Positions 16,946-25,723 of a DNA stretch of 64,000 bases are shown here, piece after piece. The stretch lies in NCBI GenBank assembly GCA_036676355.1, contig JAKFDA010000016.1:11217-75216 (forward strand). The letters run 5' to 3'. This DNA comes from ZC4RG42 sp036676355. Its GTDB lineage: Bacteria; Pseudomonadota; Gammaproteobacteria; Burkholderiales; SG8-39. Below the pieces are notes generated by a model. That model worked only from the letters and a program-made list of their open reading frames with translations. It had not been told where the DNA came from and ran no database searches. Every line of letters starts with the position of its first letter. The stretch's first letter is position 1. The position numbers and the translations under genes were made by a program.

Positions 16946-17725
16946 ATGCCTAAACTTGCCGCCAATCTGACCATGCTCTACAACGAAATCGATTTTCTTG
17001 ACCGTTTCGCCGCGGCCGCGAAGAGTGGTTTCAAGGGCGTGGAATATCTGTTCCCTTATGCCTATCCCAAAGAACAACTTGCCGAGAAACTGAAACAGAA
17101 CGGTCTCACGCAAGTCCTGCATAACCTGCCCGCCGGCGACTGGGCCAAGGGCGAACGCGGCATCGCGTGTCATCCGGACCGCGTGGATGAATTCAAGAAG
17201 GGGGTCGCGCAGGCGATCGAATATGCAACCGCACTCGGTTGCAAGCAGGTGAACTGCCTGTCCGGCATCGCGCCGCAGGGTGTCGCCGCCGCCAAGGTGC
17301 ACGAGACCTTTGTATCGAATCTGCGCTACGCCGCCGGCGAACTGGAGAAGGCCGGCATCAAGCTGCTGATCGAGTCGATCAACACCTTCGATATTCCCGG
17401 TTTCTTCCTCAGCACGACCAAGCAGACGCTCGGCATCCTGGACGAAGTGGGGTCGAAGAATCTGTACTATCAGTACGACATCTACCACATGCAGCGGATG
17501 GAGGGCGAACTGGCCAAAACCATCGAAGCCAACCTTGCGCGCATCGCCCATCTGCAATTGGCGGACAATCCCGGTCGTAACGAACCGGGCACCGGAGAGA
17601 TCAACTACGACTTCCTGTTCGGTTTCATCGATCGCATCGGTTATCAGGGTTGGATCGGATGCGAATACAAGCCGAAAACGGAAACTGTTGCGGGTCTGGG
17701 CTGGGCGAAGCAGTACCTCGGTTGA
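16946..17725 (+). CDS. hyi: Hydroxypyruvate isomerase
   Basis: 259 residues, a TIM-barrel isomerase of the AP-endonuclease-2 superfamily. It opens MPKLAANLTMLYNEIDFLDRF, broken here as MPKLAANLTMLY and NEIDFLDRF, and carries the metal/catalytic glutamates in LLIESINTFDIPG and GCEYKPKTET. It interconverts hydroxypyruvate and tartronate semialdehyde, linking Gcl to GlxR. AGGAG precedes ATG 16946. Its place between gcl and glxR supports the specific name rather than a generic sugar isomerase. Confidence 0.93.
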   Translation: MPKLAANLTMLYNEIDFLDRFAAAAKSGFKGVEYLFPYAYPKEQLAEKLKQNGLTQVLHNLPAGDWAKGERGIACHPDRVDEFKKGVAQAIEYATALGCKQVNCLSGIAPQGVAAAKVHETFVSNLRYAAGELEKAGIKLLIESINTFDIPGFFLSTTKQTLGILDEVGSKNLYYQYDIYHMQRMEGELAKTIEANLARIAHLQLADNPGRNEPGTGEINYDFLFGFIDRIGYQGWIGCEYKPKTETVAGLGWAKQYLG

Positions 17726-17854
17726 ACTGCTGACTGAAATACGGAGACCGCAGAGAGCGCGGAGCAAAAGCAAAGGAAGGAAGGTGTTTTCCCTTTCTTC
17801 GCACGACGTTCTCGGCGATCAAGCTTTAGGTTTTCAAGGAAAAGGAAGACAACC

Positions 17855-18760
17855 ATGAAAGTCGGATTTATCGGCACAGGTATCATGGGCGCCCCGATGG
17901 CGGCCAACCTGATCAAAGGCGGTCATGAGGTTTATCTGTACGACGTGCGCACTCTCCCGGCGGATCTGTCGCAGGCGGGTGGTAAAGCTTGCAAGAGCGG
18001 CAAGGAAGTCGCGCAAAACGCCGACATCATCATCACCATGGTGCCGGATACCCCGCACGTGGAAGCCGCGCTGTTCAACAAGGATGGCGTTGCCGACGGT
18101 CTGACCAAGGGCAAGATCGTCGTCGACATGAGTTCGATCGCGCCGCTGGAGACCAAGGCTTTCGCCAAGCGCATCAACGATCTGGGCTGCGAATACATCG
18201 ACGCGCCGGTATCCGGCGGTGAAGTCGGCGCCAAGGCGGCGAGTCTGACCATCATGTGCGGCGGCAAGCAGGCAACCTTCGACAAGGTGAAGCCGCTGTT
18301 CGAACTGATGGGCAAGAACATTACGCTGGTGGGCGATAACGGCGCGGGCCAGATCACCAAAGTCGCGAACCAGATCATCGTCGCGCTGAACATCCAGGCC
18401 GTCGGCGAAGCGCTGCTGTTCGCGTCGAAAGCCGGCGCGGATCCCGCAAAAGTGCGTCAGGCATTGATGGGCGGTTTCGCCAACTCGAAAATTCTGGAAG
18501 TGCATGGCGAACGCATGATCAAGCGCACGTTCAATCCCGGCTTCCGGATTGAGTTGCATCAGAAAGATTTGAACCTCGCACTCCAGGGTGCGCGCGCGCT
18601 CAGCCTGAGCCTGCCCGCCACCGCGCTCGCGCAACAACAATTCCAGGCCTGCGCGGCGCACGGCGGCGCCGCTTGGGATCACTCGGCAATGGTGCGTGCC
18701 GCGGAAATCGCGGGCAACCACGAAATCGGCGCGATGAACGGCAGCGAGAAACTCGACTGA
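17855..18760 (+). CDS. glxR: Tartronate semialdehyde reductase (2-hydroxy-3-oxopropionate reductase)
   Basis: 301 residues of the beta-hydroxyacid dehydrogenase family. Visible motifs are the dinucleotide-binding GFIGTGIMGAPMAANL at residue 4, the substrate loop DAPVSGGEVGAKAASLTIM, and the catalytic-Lys segment TKVANQIIVALN. It reduces tartronate semialdehyde to D-glycerate. The start follows AGGAAG. The 129-base gap after hyi has no clear promoter, and a rho-independent terminator ends the unit. No glycerate kinase gene is visible nearby. Confidence 0.93.
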   Translation: MKVGFIGTGIMGAPMAANLIKGGHEVYLYDVRTLPADLSQAGGKACKSGKEVAQNADIIITMVPDTPHVEAALFNKDGVADGLTKGKIVVDMSSIAPLETKAFAKRINDLGCEYIDAPVSGGEVGAKAASLTIMCGGKQATFDKVKPLFELMGKNITLVGDNGAGQITKVANQIIVALNIQAVGEALLFASKAGADPAKVRQALMGGFANSKILEVHGERMIKRTFNPGFRIELHQKDLNLALQGARALSLSLPATALAQQQFQACAAHGGAAWDHSAMVRAAEIAGNHEIGAMNGSEKLD

Positions 18761-18791
18761 TTTTTCGCGCCAAGCAGTAAAAGCTCGAAAC

Positions 18792-18826
18792 GCGCGCTTG
18801 CCGGTCACGGCAGGCGCGCTTTTTTT
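18792..18826 (+). terminator. Rho-independent terminator after glxR
   Basis: A 12-bp stem GCGCGCTTGCCG / CGGCAGGCGCGC with one T-G pair and a GTCA loop is followed by seven T. It closes the gcl-hyi-glxR unit. Confidence 0.92.
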
Positions 18827-19098
18827 ATGCGCGCCTGGATGCGCGCCTGGTTGTCGCCATCTCCGTTGGCGTCTCGTCACGATTCTTCGATAGCGTGGCG
18901 CTTGCTTTCTGCCGAACGCAAGGTCGGTTGGGTGCAACGCCGGACGCAATCGCGACGCCAGTTATTGAACTTTCAGAGAATTTCTGCCGCGCACGCATAT
19001 ATCGGCAACAAAACGCACGACCCAAACCGGGGGTCTTCAATACAGGCCCGGTTTTCGCTGCACGTCATTGCGGTTCGCAGTTCAAAGCGGTCGTGCAA

Positions 19099-19326
19099 AT
19101 GGAAGGTTCAGCCCTGATTGTTGTCTACCCGTCCGCCTTGCTGGGGTGGGAAGTCGTATCGCCGGCATGCGACGAGCCGCTTTGCTTCGATGATCGCGCC
19201 GGCGCGGTTCAATATGCACGCAACATCGCCGAATCCGTGCGCCCCAGCCGCATCCAGATTGAAGACTGGTATGGCCATATCGAGTGTGAGTGGGTGTTCG
19301 CAGTCGAAAACGCCACCGCGACGTAA
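19099..19326 (+). CDS. Small hypothetical protein, 75 residues (possibly DUF2188-like)
   Basis: Begins MEGSALIVVYPSALLGWEVV and continues with an Ala-rich helix DRAGAVQYARNIAESVRPSRI and a DWYGHIECEW strand end. The strand-helix-strand pattern (hydrophobic strand, GW turn, helix beginning with A..YA) recalls DUF2188 proteins, but this is only a resemblance. An in-frame extension upstream to 18895 exists but has poor composition. No good ribosome-binding site is seen. Confidence 0.4.
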   Translation: MEGSALIVVYPSALLGWEVVSPACDEPLCFDDRAGAVQYARNIAESVRPSRIQIEDWYGHIECEWVFAVENATAT

Positions 19327-19635
19327 GCGCTGTTGCACCTTCACTCGCCGGTTATAAGGCCAGGACGCTCGAATCGAGAACGTTTCGCATCGGCAAGCAG
19401 GGTGGCATGCCCCGTAAACGGCCTCTGCCGCAAACGTTTCATAAGTCGCACTCGCAACCAAAAGGCTGCCCTGCGCAAAGCTCGCGGTGATTTTTTGCAC
19501 CGCGGCGTCGCGCGAAAATCAACAAACTCCATCCGACTCAGAACGTGGTCGACGCTGTCATTTCGCATTGAAATGCGCGCAGCGTCATACGAGTTGTTTT
19601 CTTTCCTTCAATAAGCGAAAAACAAGGAACCCGAC
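19327..19635. other. 309-base stretch without a recognised gene
   Basis: No credible coding sequence, tRNA or terminator was seen. The last 15 bases contain the AAGGA ribosome-binding site of the GTG-initiated OB protein that follows. Confidence 0.5.
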
Positions 19636-19860
19636 GTGTCCCGCTTTCACACCGCGAAGGTAGTCGATACACACGATCCGCAAGGCGAATTGCGTTTGAA
19701 ACTGCAAGTCCCCGATGTGCTGGGCGATCGTGCGGTTTGGGCGTGGCCGCTCGTGGGCGGGCGGCGATTCAAAGCGCCGGCCAAAGGTGCCGGCGTGTGG
19801 GTATGGTTTGAACAGGACGATATAGAGCGCCCGCTCTGGCTCGGCATCATGCCGCGCTAG
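19636..19860 (+). CDS. Orphan gp5/VgrG-type OB-fold protein, 74 residues
   Basis: Begins at GTG after AAGGA (ten bases). The pattern HTAKVVDTHDPQGELRLKLQ, then WAWPLVGG, APAKGAGVWVWFEQDD and ERPLWLGIMPR matches the N-terminal OB domain of phage T4 gp5, baseplate V and T6SS VgrG spike proteins (K-V-x-D-x-x-D-P-x-G ... G-x-x-V-W-V-x-F-E-x-x-D-x-x-R-P-x-W-x-G). Those proteins are far longer; here the domain is alone and no phage, tailocin or T6SS gene surrounds it. It may be a degraded spike gene or a repurposed domain. A start upstream is blocked by a stop-rich region. Confidence 0.6.
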   Translation: MSRFHTAKVVDTHDPQGELRLKLQVPDVLGDRAVWAWPLVGGRRFKAPAKGAGVWVWFEQDDIERPLWLGIMPR

Positions 19861-19893
19861 CGCCAAAGTTGGCACGCGGGATGTCGTGCAGCG

Positions 19894-19921
19894 GTGACAG
19901 TCTGCAATAGATATCTATAAT
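19894..19921 (+). promoter_or_regulatory. Sigma70-like promoter of the lipoprotein operon
   Basis: GTGACA (19894-19899), a 16-base spacer and a perfect TATAAT (19916-19921) lie 45 bases before the ATG of the COG3014-like gene. Confidence 0.6.
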
Positions 19922-19966
19922 TCCACCCCATAAGCGTAATAAATAGACGCTCGGGGAGGTAGATAG

Positions 19967-21418
19967 ATGAAGTTCGTATTTCTAGTGGGGGCGGTCACGC
20001 TCCTGCTATCCGGCTGTGCGGGGGTGCTGCGCAGCCACGATTCCGAAATGAGTACCACGATCCAGTCCGCCATGAGTGGGCAGGTCGATACGGCACTCGC
20101 TACGCTCGAGTCCAATAACAAAAGCAGCAAGGACTTTCTCTATTTTCTGGAGAAGGGCGAGTTGCTGCGCCTGAAGGGCGTCCACGCCGATTCGCGCGAT
20201 GCCTGGCTTAGCGCCGACGAGTACGTACGTCAGTGGGAAGACGAGGCGAAGAACAGTCCGGAAAAGCTGCTTGGCAACGTAGGCAGCGTATTGATCAACG
20301 ACAAGACGCGCCGTTACGACGGTCAGGATTACGAGAAGGTCGCACTCGCTTTTCGAATTGCGCTCAATCACGCGGTTCTGGGCGACTGGGAAAACGCCCG
20401 CATCGAAATACGCAAGATGCATGAACGCGAAGCGGTGATCGCGGAGTTTCGGGCCAAAGAAGTCGAGGCGCTGAAACAGGAAGCCGAAGCAAAGAACATC
20501 AAGACCCAGCTGGAGGATCTCAAGGGTTACCCCGTCGAGATGCTCGACAGTCCTGAAGTCGCCGGCCTGCGCAACGGCTACCAGAGTGCCTTCGGCCACT
20601 ATCTGGCCGGCTTCGTGTATGAGGTCATGGGTGAGCCGGGGCTTGCCGCGGCAGGCTATAGGCAGGCCATCGAACTGCGCCCGGATGTGGCAATGCTCAA
20701 GGACGGCCTGGCCGGACTGGATCGGCGCGTGCGAAACCGCCGCGCCACGAAGACCGACACCCTGATCGTGGTCGAAAGCGGCAGAGTGCCGGCGCTCAAA
20801 TCGATCACGCTGCCGATCCCGGTGCCGGGGCCATACGGTTTTCAACTCGTTCCGGCCTCGTTTCCGACCATCGATAAACCGCAGCCGGGTGCGCTGCCAT
20901 CCGCTATTCGTTTGGAAGCGAGTGCGACGCACGATCTGGCCGGCATAACCAGCTTCGACAGCATGGCGCGCCGGGCGCTGAAGGACGATCTGCCCAGCAT
21001 TCTCGTACGCAGCACCATACGAGCGGTCGCCAAAGGCGCGATGCAACAGGCGGTGGCGAAGAGCGACAGCACCGGCTTCGGCGGGCTGCTGATGATGGCG
21101 GCAAACTTCGTCACCGAATCGGCCGACGAACGGATGTGGCGCAGCCTGCCGGGCGACATTGCGATCGCGCGCGTCGCCCTGCCACCCGGAAAACACAGCG
21201 CGGAACTGATCACGACGCATGGGCCGCATAAGGTCGAATTCGAAGTGCAGGGCCCGCATTCCATCGTCACTTTGCGTACGGCTGAATCGGGCAATGTCTT
21301 TCTCGCCGCCGCCACAACACCTGCGTTGCCCGAGCCGAAAGTCGCGCCTGCCAAAACGCGAGTGAAGAAAAAAACCGGCGTCAAGGCGCGTAATGCCGCC
21401 CGCGCCGCAGGCCGCTAA
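19967..21418 (+). CDS. COG3014-like lipoprotein with TPR-like helices
   Basis: 483 residues with an N-terminal signal and lipobox (LLLSGCAG, Cys17). Residues about 30-250 are helical and repeat-like (ESNNKSSKDFLYFLEKGELLRLKG; AFRIALNHAVLGDWENARIEIRKM, each longer than can be quoted in full), and the C-terminus is basic (KVAPAKTRVKKKTGVKARNA). COG3014 proteins are known mainly by their association with YcfL and LpoB-like genes, exactly as here. An outer-membrane or periplasmic scaffold role is inferred; no activity is known to me. The start has GGGAGG at about eight bases, and the next gene follows in ten bases. Confidence 0.72.
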   Translation: MKFVFLVGAVTLLLSGCAGVLRSHDSEMSTTIQSAMSGQVDTALATLESNNKSSKDFLYFLEKGELLRLKGVHADSRDAWLSADEYVRQWEDEAKNSPEKLLGNVGSVLINDKTRRYDGQDYEKVALAFRIALNHAVLGDWENARIEIRKMHEREAVIAEFRAKEVEALKQEAEAKNIKTQLEDLKGYPVEMLDSPEVAGLRNGYQSAFGHYLAGFVYEVMGEPGLAAAGYRQAIELRPDVAMLKDGLAGLDRRVRNRRATKTDTLIVVESGRVPALKSITLPIPVPGPYGFQLVPASFPTIDKPQPGALPSAIRLEASATHDLAGITSFDSMARRALKDDLPSILVRSTIRAVAKGAMQQAVAKSDSTGFGGLLMMAANFVTESADERMWRSLPGDIAIARVALPPGKHSAELITTHGPHKVEFEVQGPHSIVTLRTAESGNVFLAAATTPALPEPKVAPAKTRVKKKTGVKARNAARAAGR

Positions 21419-21428
21419 AGGAGAAACG

Positions 21429-21818
21429 ATGAAAAAAACGCTGCTCGCAATGCTGCTATGCCTGCCGCTTGTCGCAGGCGCACAAAGTCTCGACTCGAAA
21501 ATCGAACAGATGGGACTCATGGATCACGTAAAGGTCGCTGCACTGAAAAGCACGGTGCGCGACGGCTTGCTGATGATTCAGATGGAACTCTATAACGACG
21601 AACACAACCAGCAGGTCGCGCACTGGCGCGTGCGCTGGCTGGATGCGGACGGCTTCCAGGTCGGCGGCGACGAACCGTGGAAACAGGAACTGCTGCATGG
21701 CAGGCAGCGCAGAACCTTCCAGACCGTCGCGCCCTCGCGCCGCGCCGCCGACTTCAAGATCGAACTGCAGAGTCCGGAAAACAACGCTTACCTGCAATCG
21801 TCACACGACGATCAATAA
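21429..21818 (+). CDS. YcfL-like periplasmic protein (DUF1425 family)
   Basis: 129 residues with a classic signal peptide (MKKTLLAMLLCLPLVAGA, cleavage probably before QS). There is no lipobox, unlike E. coli YcfL, which is a lipoprotein. The mature part contains MIQMELYNDEHNQQVAHWRVRWLD and the C-terminal DFKIELQSPEN strand, typical of the beta-sandwich of this family. In E. coli ycfL is immediately beside lpoB, and the same order is kept here. AAAGGAG precedes the ATG. Confidence 0.7.
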   Translation: MKKTLLAMLLCLPLVAGAQSLDSKIEQMGLMDHVKVAALKSTVRDGLLMIQMELYNDEHNQQVAHWRVRWLDADGFQVGGDEPWKQELLHGRQRRTFQTVAPSRRAADFKIELQSPENNAYLQSSHDDQ

Positions 21819-21839
21819 AAGCCTGAACGGAGAAAACAT

Positions 21840-22433
21840 ATGAACGCTCGCCTGGTCACCCTCGTCGGCATTTGCGCCGTCGTCAGTGGTTGTGCCACCA
21901 ACTCGCCGATCGTCGGCGGCAACGTGCAGTACGGCGATGCCAAGGCGGTTGAAACCGTCACCAACGAATTCGGCTCCACCGACCTGCAGACCATGGCCGA
22001 AGCGATGACGCGCTCGATGTTGCAGTCGCGCGTCATTACCCGGGCCAAGGATCGTCCGTTGGTCACCGTTGCGGATGTGAAGAACAAGACCGGCGAATAT
22101 ATCGACACGCGCGCCATCACCAACACCGTGCGCACGCAATTGCTGAAGAGCGGCGATGTGCGCTTCGCCACGGACATTGCGCAAATGAAAGCGCAGACCG
22201 ACGAACTGGCGCGCCAGAATCAGTCCGGCCTGTACAAGAAGAGCAAGACCGCCAAGATGGGCAGGATGGAAGGCGCCCAGTATCGTCTCGAAGGCGAGAT
22301 CACCTCCATCGTCAAGCGCAGTTCCGATATCAAGGATGTGTACTACAAGCTGTCCATGATTCTGACCGATATCGAGTCGGGCACGATCGAATGGGCGGAA
22401 GAAAAAGATATCCGCAAAACCTCGAAGCGCTAA
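21840..22433 (+). CDS. lpoB: LpoB-like lipoprotein, penicillin-binding-protein activator family
   Basis: 197 residues with lipobox VVSGCATN (Cys18). It then contains the LpoB/YcfM core: MAEAMTRSMLQS, RPLVTVADVKNKTGEYIDTR and QYRLEGEITSIVKR. E. coli LpoB reaches from the outer membrane to activate PBP1B; the protein here lacks the long proline-rich linker of the E. coli form, as is common outside enterobacteria. No class A PBP gene is in the window, so the partner is unknown. Spaced 21 bases after the YcfL-like gene and 12 before the next. Confidence 0.78.
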   Translation: MNARLVTLVGICAVVSGCATNSPIVGGNVQYGDAKAVETVTNEFGSTDLQTMAEAMTRSMLQSRVITRAKDRPLVTVADVKNKTGEYIDTRAITNTVRTQLLKSGDVRFATDIAQMKAQTDELARQNQSGLYKKSKTAKMGRMEGAQYRLEGEITSIVKRSSDIKDVYYKLSMILTDIESGTIEWAEEKDIRKTSKR

Positions 22434-22445
22434 GGGAGAGTATCG

Positions 22446-23252
22446 ATGAAGCGTCTGCTTGCCATGCTGCTGCTCGGTCTGCCGTTACTTGCGACCGCGC
22501 AGCAGGAACCGCGCATTGCAGTGACTGACCTGGCCTACGAAGAACAGGTCGCCCGTTATTTTCAGTACACCCGCTTTCAGGGCAACAGCACGCGTCACGA
22601 AAGCGAGCGCTACGCCGATAGCGATTTTTCATCGCGCGGCTCGGCCCGTTCGTCCGGTAGCAGCGAGGTCGACTACGAGAGTTTTTCGGGCGATATCGTT
22701 TATATCGAACGCGGCGAATTGCGCAAATTCACCGGCGATATCAAAGGCGAGCTGCTCAAGGCCGGTGCTTACAAGCTTGTTCAGGCCAAGCCGTATACCG
22801 CCAAGGAAAACGAAAAGCTGTATGACGTGATCGATCGCATCAAGAAAGGTTACTTTCCGAATGCCACCTATGTGCTGTTCGGCACGATCACCAGCATCGA
22901 ACCTCGGCGCGAGTTGAATCCGGTGCAAGGCTCCGATGCGACATCGGCGACACTGTCGATGGAACTTGTTGCCGAGTTTAGCCTCGTCAACACCAAGACC
23001 TATGAAGTGAAGGCGGCGTTTTCGGCCATGGGTGAGGGACAGGACATGCGCCTGCTCAATTCGCCCGGACAGGTCGCGCATCTTTCCAAGGGCAAGGTGA
23101 TGCGCGAGGTATCGCAGAGCCTGGGCATCGATGTGGCGAACCAGCTCGAGGAGCAGTTCAATCCCTCGGCCGGCCGGCGTTCTGCGGACCGGCACGACCG
23201 CGAGGAAGTGCGAATCGAGCGCCGCGAAGAACGCGTCATCGAATATCGCTGA
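22446..23252 (+). CDS. Periplasmic CsgG/LpoB-related protein
   Basis: 268 residues with a signal peptide MKRLLAMLLLGLPLLATAQQ and no lipobox. It has the CsgG/LpoB-type opening EPRIAVTDLAYEEQV. A Ser/Arg-rich insert follows (SRGSARSSGSSEVDYESF), then GDIKGELLKAGAYKLVQ, ATYVLFGTITSIEPRRE and a highly charged tail (RRSADRHDREEVRIERREER). The fold resembles the preceding LpoB-like protein, so the operon may encode two interacting paralogues. GGGAG lies before the ATG. It is the last gene of the operon. Confidence 0.68.
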   Translation: MKRLLAMLLLGLPLLATAQQEPRIAVTDLAYEEQVARYFQYTRFQGNSTRHESERYADSDFSSRGSARSSGSSEVDYESFSGDIVYIERGELRKFTGDIKGELLKAGAYKLVQAKPYTAKENEKLYDVIDRIKKGYFPNATYVLFGTITSIEPRRELNPVQGSDATSATLSMELVAEFSLVNTKTYEVKAAFSAMGEGQDMRLLNSPGQVAHLSKGKVMREVSQSLGIDVANQLEEQFNPSAGRRSADRHDREEVRIERREERVIEYR

Positions 23253-23284
23253 CGTGTTGCTGCGCATGGCAACTGCGCAATCGC

Positions 23285-23322
23285 AAAAAAGATTCCCGCC
23301 ATTCGGCGGGAATCTTTCGTTT
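23285..23322. terminator. Bidirectional rho-independent terminator
   Basis: Stem GATTCCCGCC / GGCGGGAATC with ATTC loop (23291-23314). On the minus strand it is followed by TTTTTT, on the plus strand by TTTCGTTT. It separates the convergent lipoprotein operon and the small minus-strand gene. Confidence 0.88.
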
Positions 23323-23337
23323 AGGCCGATGAATGTC

Positions 23338-23565
23338 CTAGTTGATGTACTGCAGGAAAAACATCGACCGTTCGAGACCTTCGTGGAAGTCCAGCGCCGC
23401 CTGTTTGTCCAGATGGAAGCGGGTGGTTTCGCCGCGCTCGCTGCTGAGCGACAGAATCATCCGTCCATCTTCTATGGATAGCGCCAGCTGGCCGCAAGCG
23501 ACGTCTTTTGCCCCATCGGATGCGGCGATCGGTAGTTGCGCCTGGTAATGCAACGTGTCGTCCAT
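23338..23565 (-). CDS. Small hypothetical protein, 75 residues
   Basis: Starts MDDTLHYQAQLPIAASDGAK with AGAGAGGA immediately before the ATG and ends SMFFLQYIN. Predicted as a small beta-rich cytoplasmic protein, with no recognised family. It is followed by a terminator with T6 on this strand and preceded by about 200 bases of non-coding DNA, so it appears to be a monocistronic gene. The good start and terminator support it being real. Confidence 0.55.
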   Translation of the reverse strand: MDDTLHYQAQLPIAASDGAKDVACGQLALSIEDGRMILSLSSERGETTRFHLDKQAALDFHEGLERSMFFLQYIN

Positions 23566-23761
23566 GGTCCTCTCCCTGTGGTGAGAATCGTCGCCGGGTC
23601 TTGTCGCCCGTTTGCCGTTGCTGCGTCGCTAGAATAGAAACCATCCGGCGCGTGATGCGGTTTTGCGTGCGACGACATGTGAGAAAGTTCCGGGTTGCGA
23701 TCGCTTTAACGCGACCATGCAGATCCGGCGTGACGGCATTGCGGGCCGCCATGGCTGGCGA

Positions 23762-25723
23762 TCAGACCTTCATCGGCAGAATGACCATCTGCATGCCTTC
23801 GAGCTGCAGGCGGCGTTGCATTTCATACGCGACCTGATTGTGCAGCATGCGCGTGTACCAGGGCTCGCGATCGAACACGAGCTTCGAGGTGAAGAACACG
23901 ACGTTGGGGAATTCCGCGCGAACGCGCTCGCACAGTTGCATCATTTCGTCGGCGGCATCGACCCCGTAGGCATCGTAGTAAGTGGCGGCGATGCCGTTGC
24001 TGCGGCACAGATTCACGTAATAGCGCAGGTCCTGCACGGTGCGCGATTTGAGTGCTGCGAGCGCATCCTCGCCGCCGTAACTCTGCGCGTCCACCTCGCG
24101 GGCCGACAGGAATATGAAGTTCTTATAGTGGCCGGGCCACAGACGATTGACCCATAGCGTCGCGTGCATCGCGCCGCCACGGCTCGACCCGACCATGAAG
24201 GCCGCGGTCGGCGCGGCTGAATCGAGCTCCGGCGCCCGCGCCACGCTGCCGAAATACTGTTCGCCGTACAGTTCATCGGCGACCTTCAGCTTGGCGCGGG
24301 TGGCCGCGTAGTGCATGCGGATCAGCAGCGATGTCGCGATGACCAGTCCGGTGATGACCAGCGTCGCCCAGCCGCCGTCGAGAAATTTCTCGACAATGGT
24401 GATGACCAGAATGGCGGCGCAGACGACGAAACCCACACCGGACAAAGCGAGACGTCGACGCCAACGCCGATCGAATCGACTGCTGAACCAGAAGCGGCAC
24501 AGTCCCGCGAGCGAGAGTGTGAACGTGAGAAAAACGTTGATGCTGTAGAGCACGACCAGCATGGACACGTCGCCGCCGGTTACGAGCAGAATCGCGGCCG
24601 CGGCGCCGGCCATCAACACAATGCCGTTCTGCGTGACCAGACGGTTGGACAGATGACGGAATTGATGCGGCATCCACGAATCCGCAGCCATGTTGGAGAG
24701 CACCGCCGGGCCGCCGAGGAAGCCCGTGTTCGCCGCGACGAACAGCAAGCCGCCTTCCAGTGCGAGCACAAGTGAAAGAAAGGCATGATCGGCGAAGTCG
24801 CTTTGCCAGCCGAAGCTGGCGATGATGGACGCGAACGTGACGGCGTTGAGCGTCTGGCCTTCGATGTGACTCGCATCCCACAGCAAGTACAGGATGATGA
24901 TGCCGCCGGCCATGAAGGACAGCGAGAGGGCCATGTAGAACATGGTCCACTTGCCGGTTTTGACGCGCGGCTCGGCCAGCGCCTGAACGTTGTTCGACAC
25001 CGCTTCGATCCCGGTGTATGTGCCGCCGCCGAGCGAATAGGCGCGCAGAAATAAAGCAGCGACGAACATCCAGCCGTATTCCGTTGCGAGCCCTTGTGTT
25101 TCTGCCAATGTCGCCGGCACCAGCTCCGGCAGGCGCTCGGCGTGATCGATGATGCCGTAGATGATCAGAAACGCATGGGTGAGAATGAAGCCCATGAAAA
25201 TAGGCAGCAGCATCTGAATCGATTCCTTCATGCCGCGCAGATTGAGGAGCGCGAGCACGCCGACGATGCCGAGTTCGACGGGTATTTTCAGTGTGCCGAT
25301 ATCGGGCGGCAGGAGCGAAAACAATGCGTCGATACCGCTCGCCACCGAAATGGCGATGGTGAGTACGTAATCGACGATCAGCGCGCTGCCGGAAACCAGC
25401 CCGGCATAGGGGCCGAGCAGGCGTGTGGCCACCTTGTATCCGCCGCCGCCGGACGGAAACAATTCGATGACCTGGTTGTAGGCGAGCGCAATGACGAAAA
25501 CCGTCAGCGCGGTCAGCAGGGCGAGATAGAGGCCGAGGTGCTTGTGCTCACCGAGAGCGAGAAAGGCTTCCGCCGGCCCGTAGCATGCGGATGAAAGTCC
25601 GTCTGCGCCGAGTCCCACCCAGGCAAAAAAGGCGACAAGCGCTATTTGTTCGCGCGACGCGATGTTGAACGGGTCGAGCGGTTTGCCGAACAACAAACGC
25701 CGCAGAAGAGGCGGGCGATTCAC
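23762..25723 (-). CDS. APC-superfamily permease, KimA/YdaO-like, with C-terminal soluble domain
   Basis: 653 residues: about twelve TM helices in the first 480 and a cytoplasmic domain after. Similarities to the KimA potassium-transporter branch include LLFGKPLDP near the start, ADGLSSACYGPAE in TM1, FPSGGGGYKVATRLLG and SALIVDYVLTIAISVASGIDA. The C-terminal domain (GSSRGGAMHATLWVNRLWPG onward) is USP-like in position. In KimA that domain binds c-di-AMP, not expected here. K+ or amino-acid transport is therefore the likely activity. The GTG start overlaps the TPR gene stop by four bases (GTGA), so an upstream extension of the frame is rejected. Confidence 0.75.
   Translation of the reverse strand: MNRPPLLRRLLFGKPLDPFNIASREQIALVAFFAWVGLGADGLSSACYGPAEAFLALGEHKHLGLYLALLTALTVFVIALAYNQVIELFPSGGGGYKVATRLLGPYAGLVSGSALIVDYVLTIAISVASGIDALFSLLPPDIGTLKIPVELGIVGVLALLNLRGMKESIQMLLPIFMGFILTHAFLIIYGIIDHAERLPELVPATLAETQGLATEYGWMFVAALFLRAYSLGGGTYTGIEAVSNNVQALAEPRVKTGKWTMFYMALSLSFMAGGIIILYLLWDASHIEGQTLNAVTFASIIASFGWQSDFADHAFLSLVLALEGGLLFVAANTGFLGGPAVLSNMAADSWMPHQFRHLSNRLVTQNGIVLMAGAAAAILLVTGGDVSMLVVLYSINVFLTFTLSLAGLCRFWFSSRFDRRWRRRLALSGVGFVVCAAILVITIVEKFLDGGWATLVITGLVIATSLLIRMHYAATRAKLKVADELYGEQYFGSVARAPELDSAAPTAAFMVGSSRGGAMHATLWVNRLWPGHYKNFIFLSAREVDAQSYGGEDALAALKSRTVQDLRYYVNLCRSNGIAATYYDAYGVDAADEMMQLCERVRAEFPNVVFFTSKLVFDREPWYTRMLHNQVAYEMQRRLQLEGMQMVILPMKV

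Noticed and set aside
17726..17854. Purine-rich gap between hyi and glxR as a possible insertion remnant
   Set aside because: No inverted ends, duplications or coding remains could be identified.
20006..21520. Minus-strand open frame of 504 codons
   Set aside because: Opposite the COG3014-like lipoprotein, which has signal peptide, promoter and operon context.
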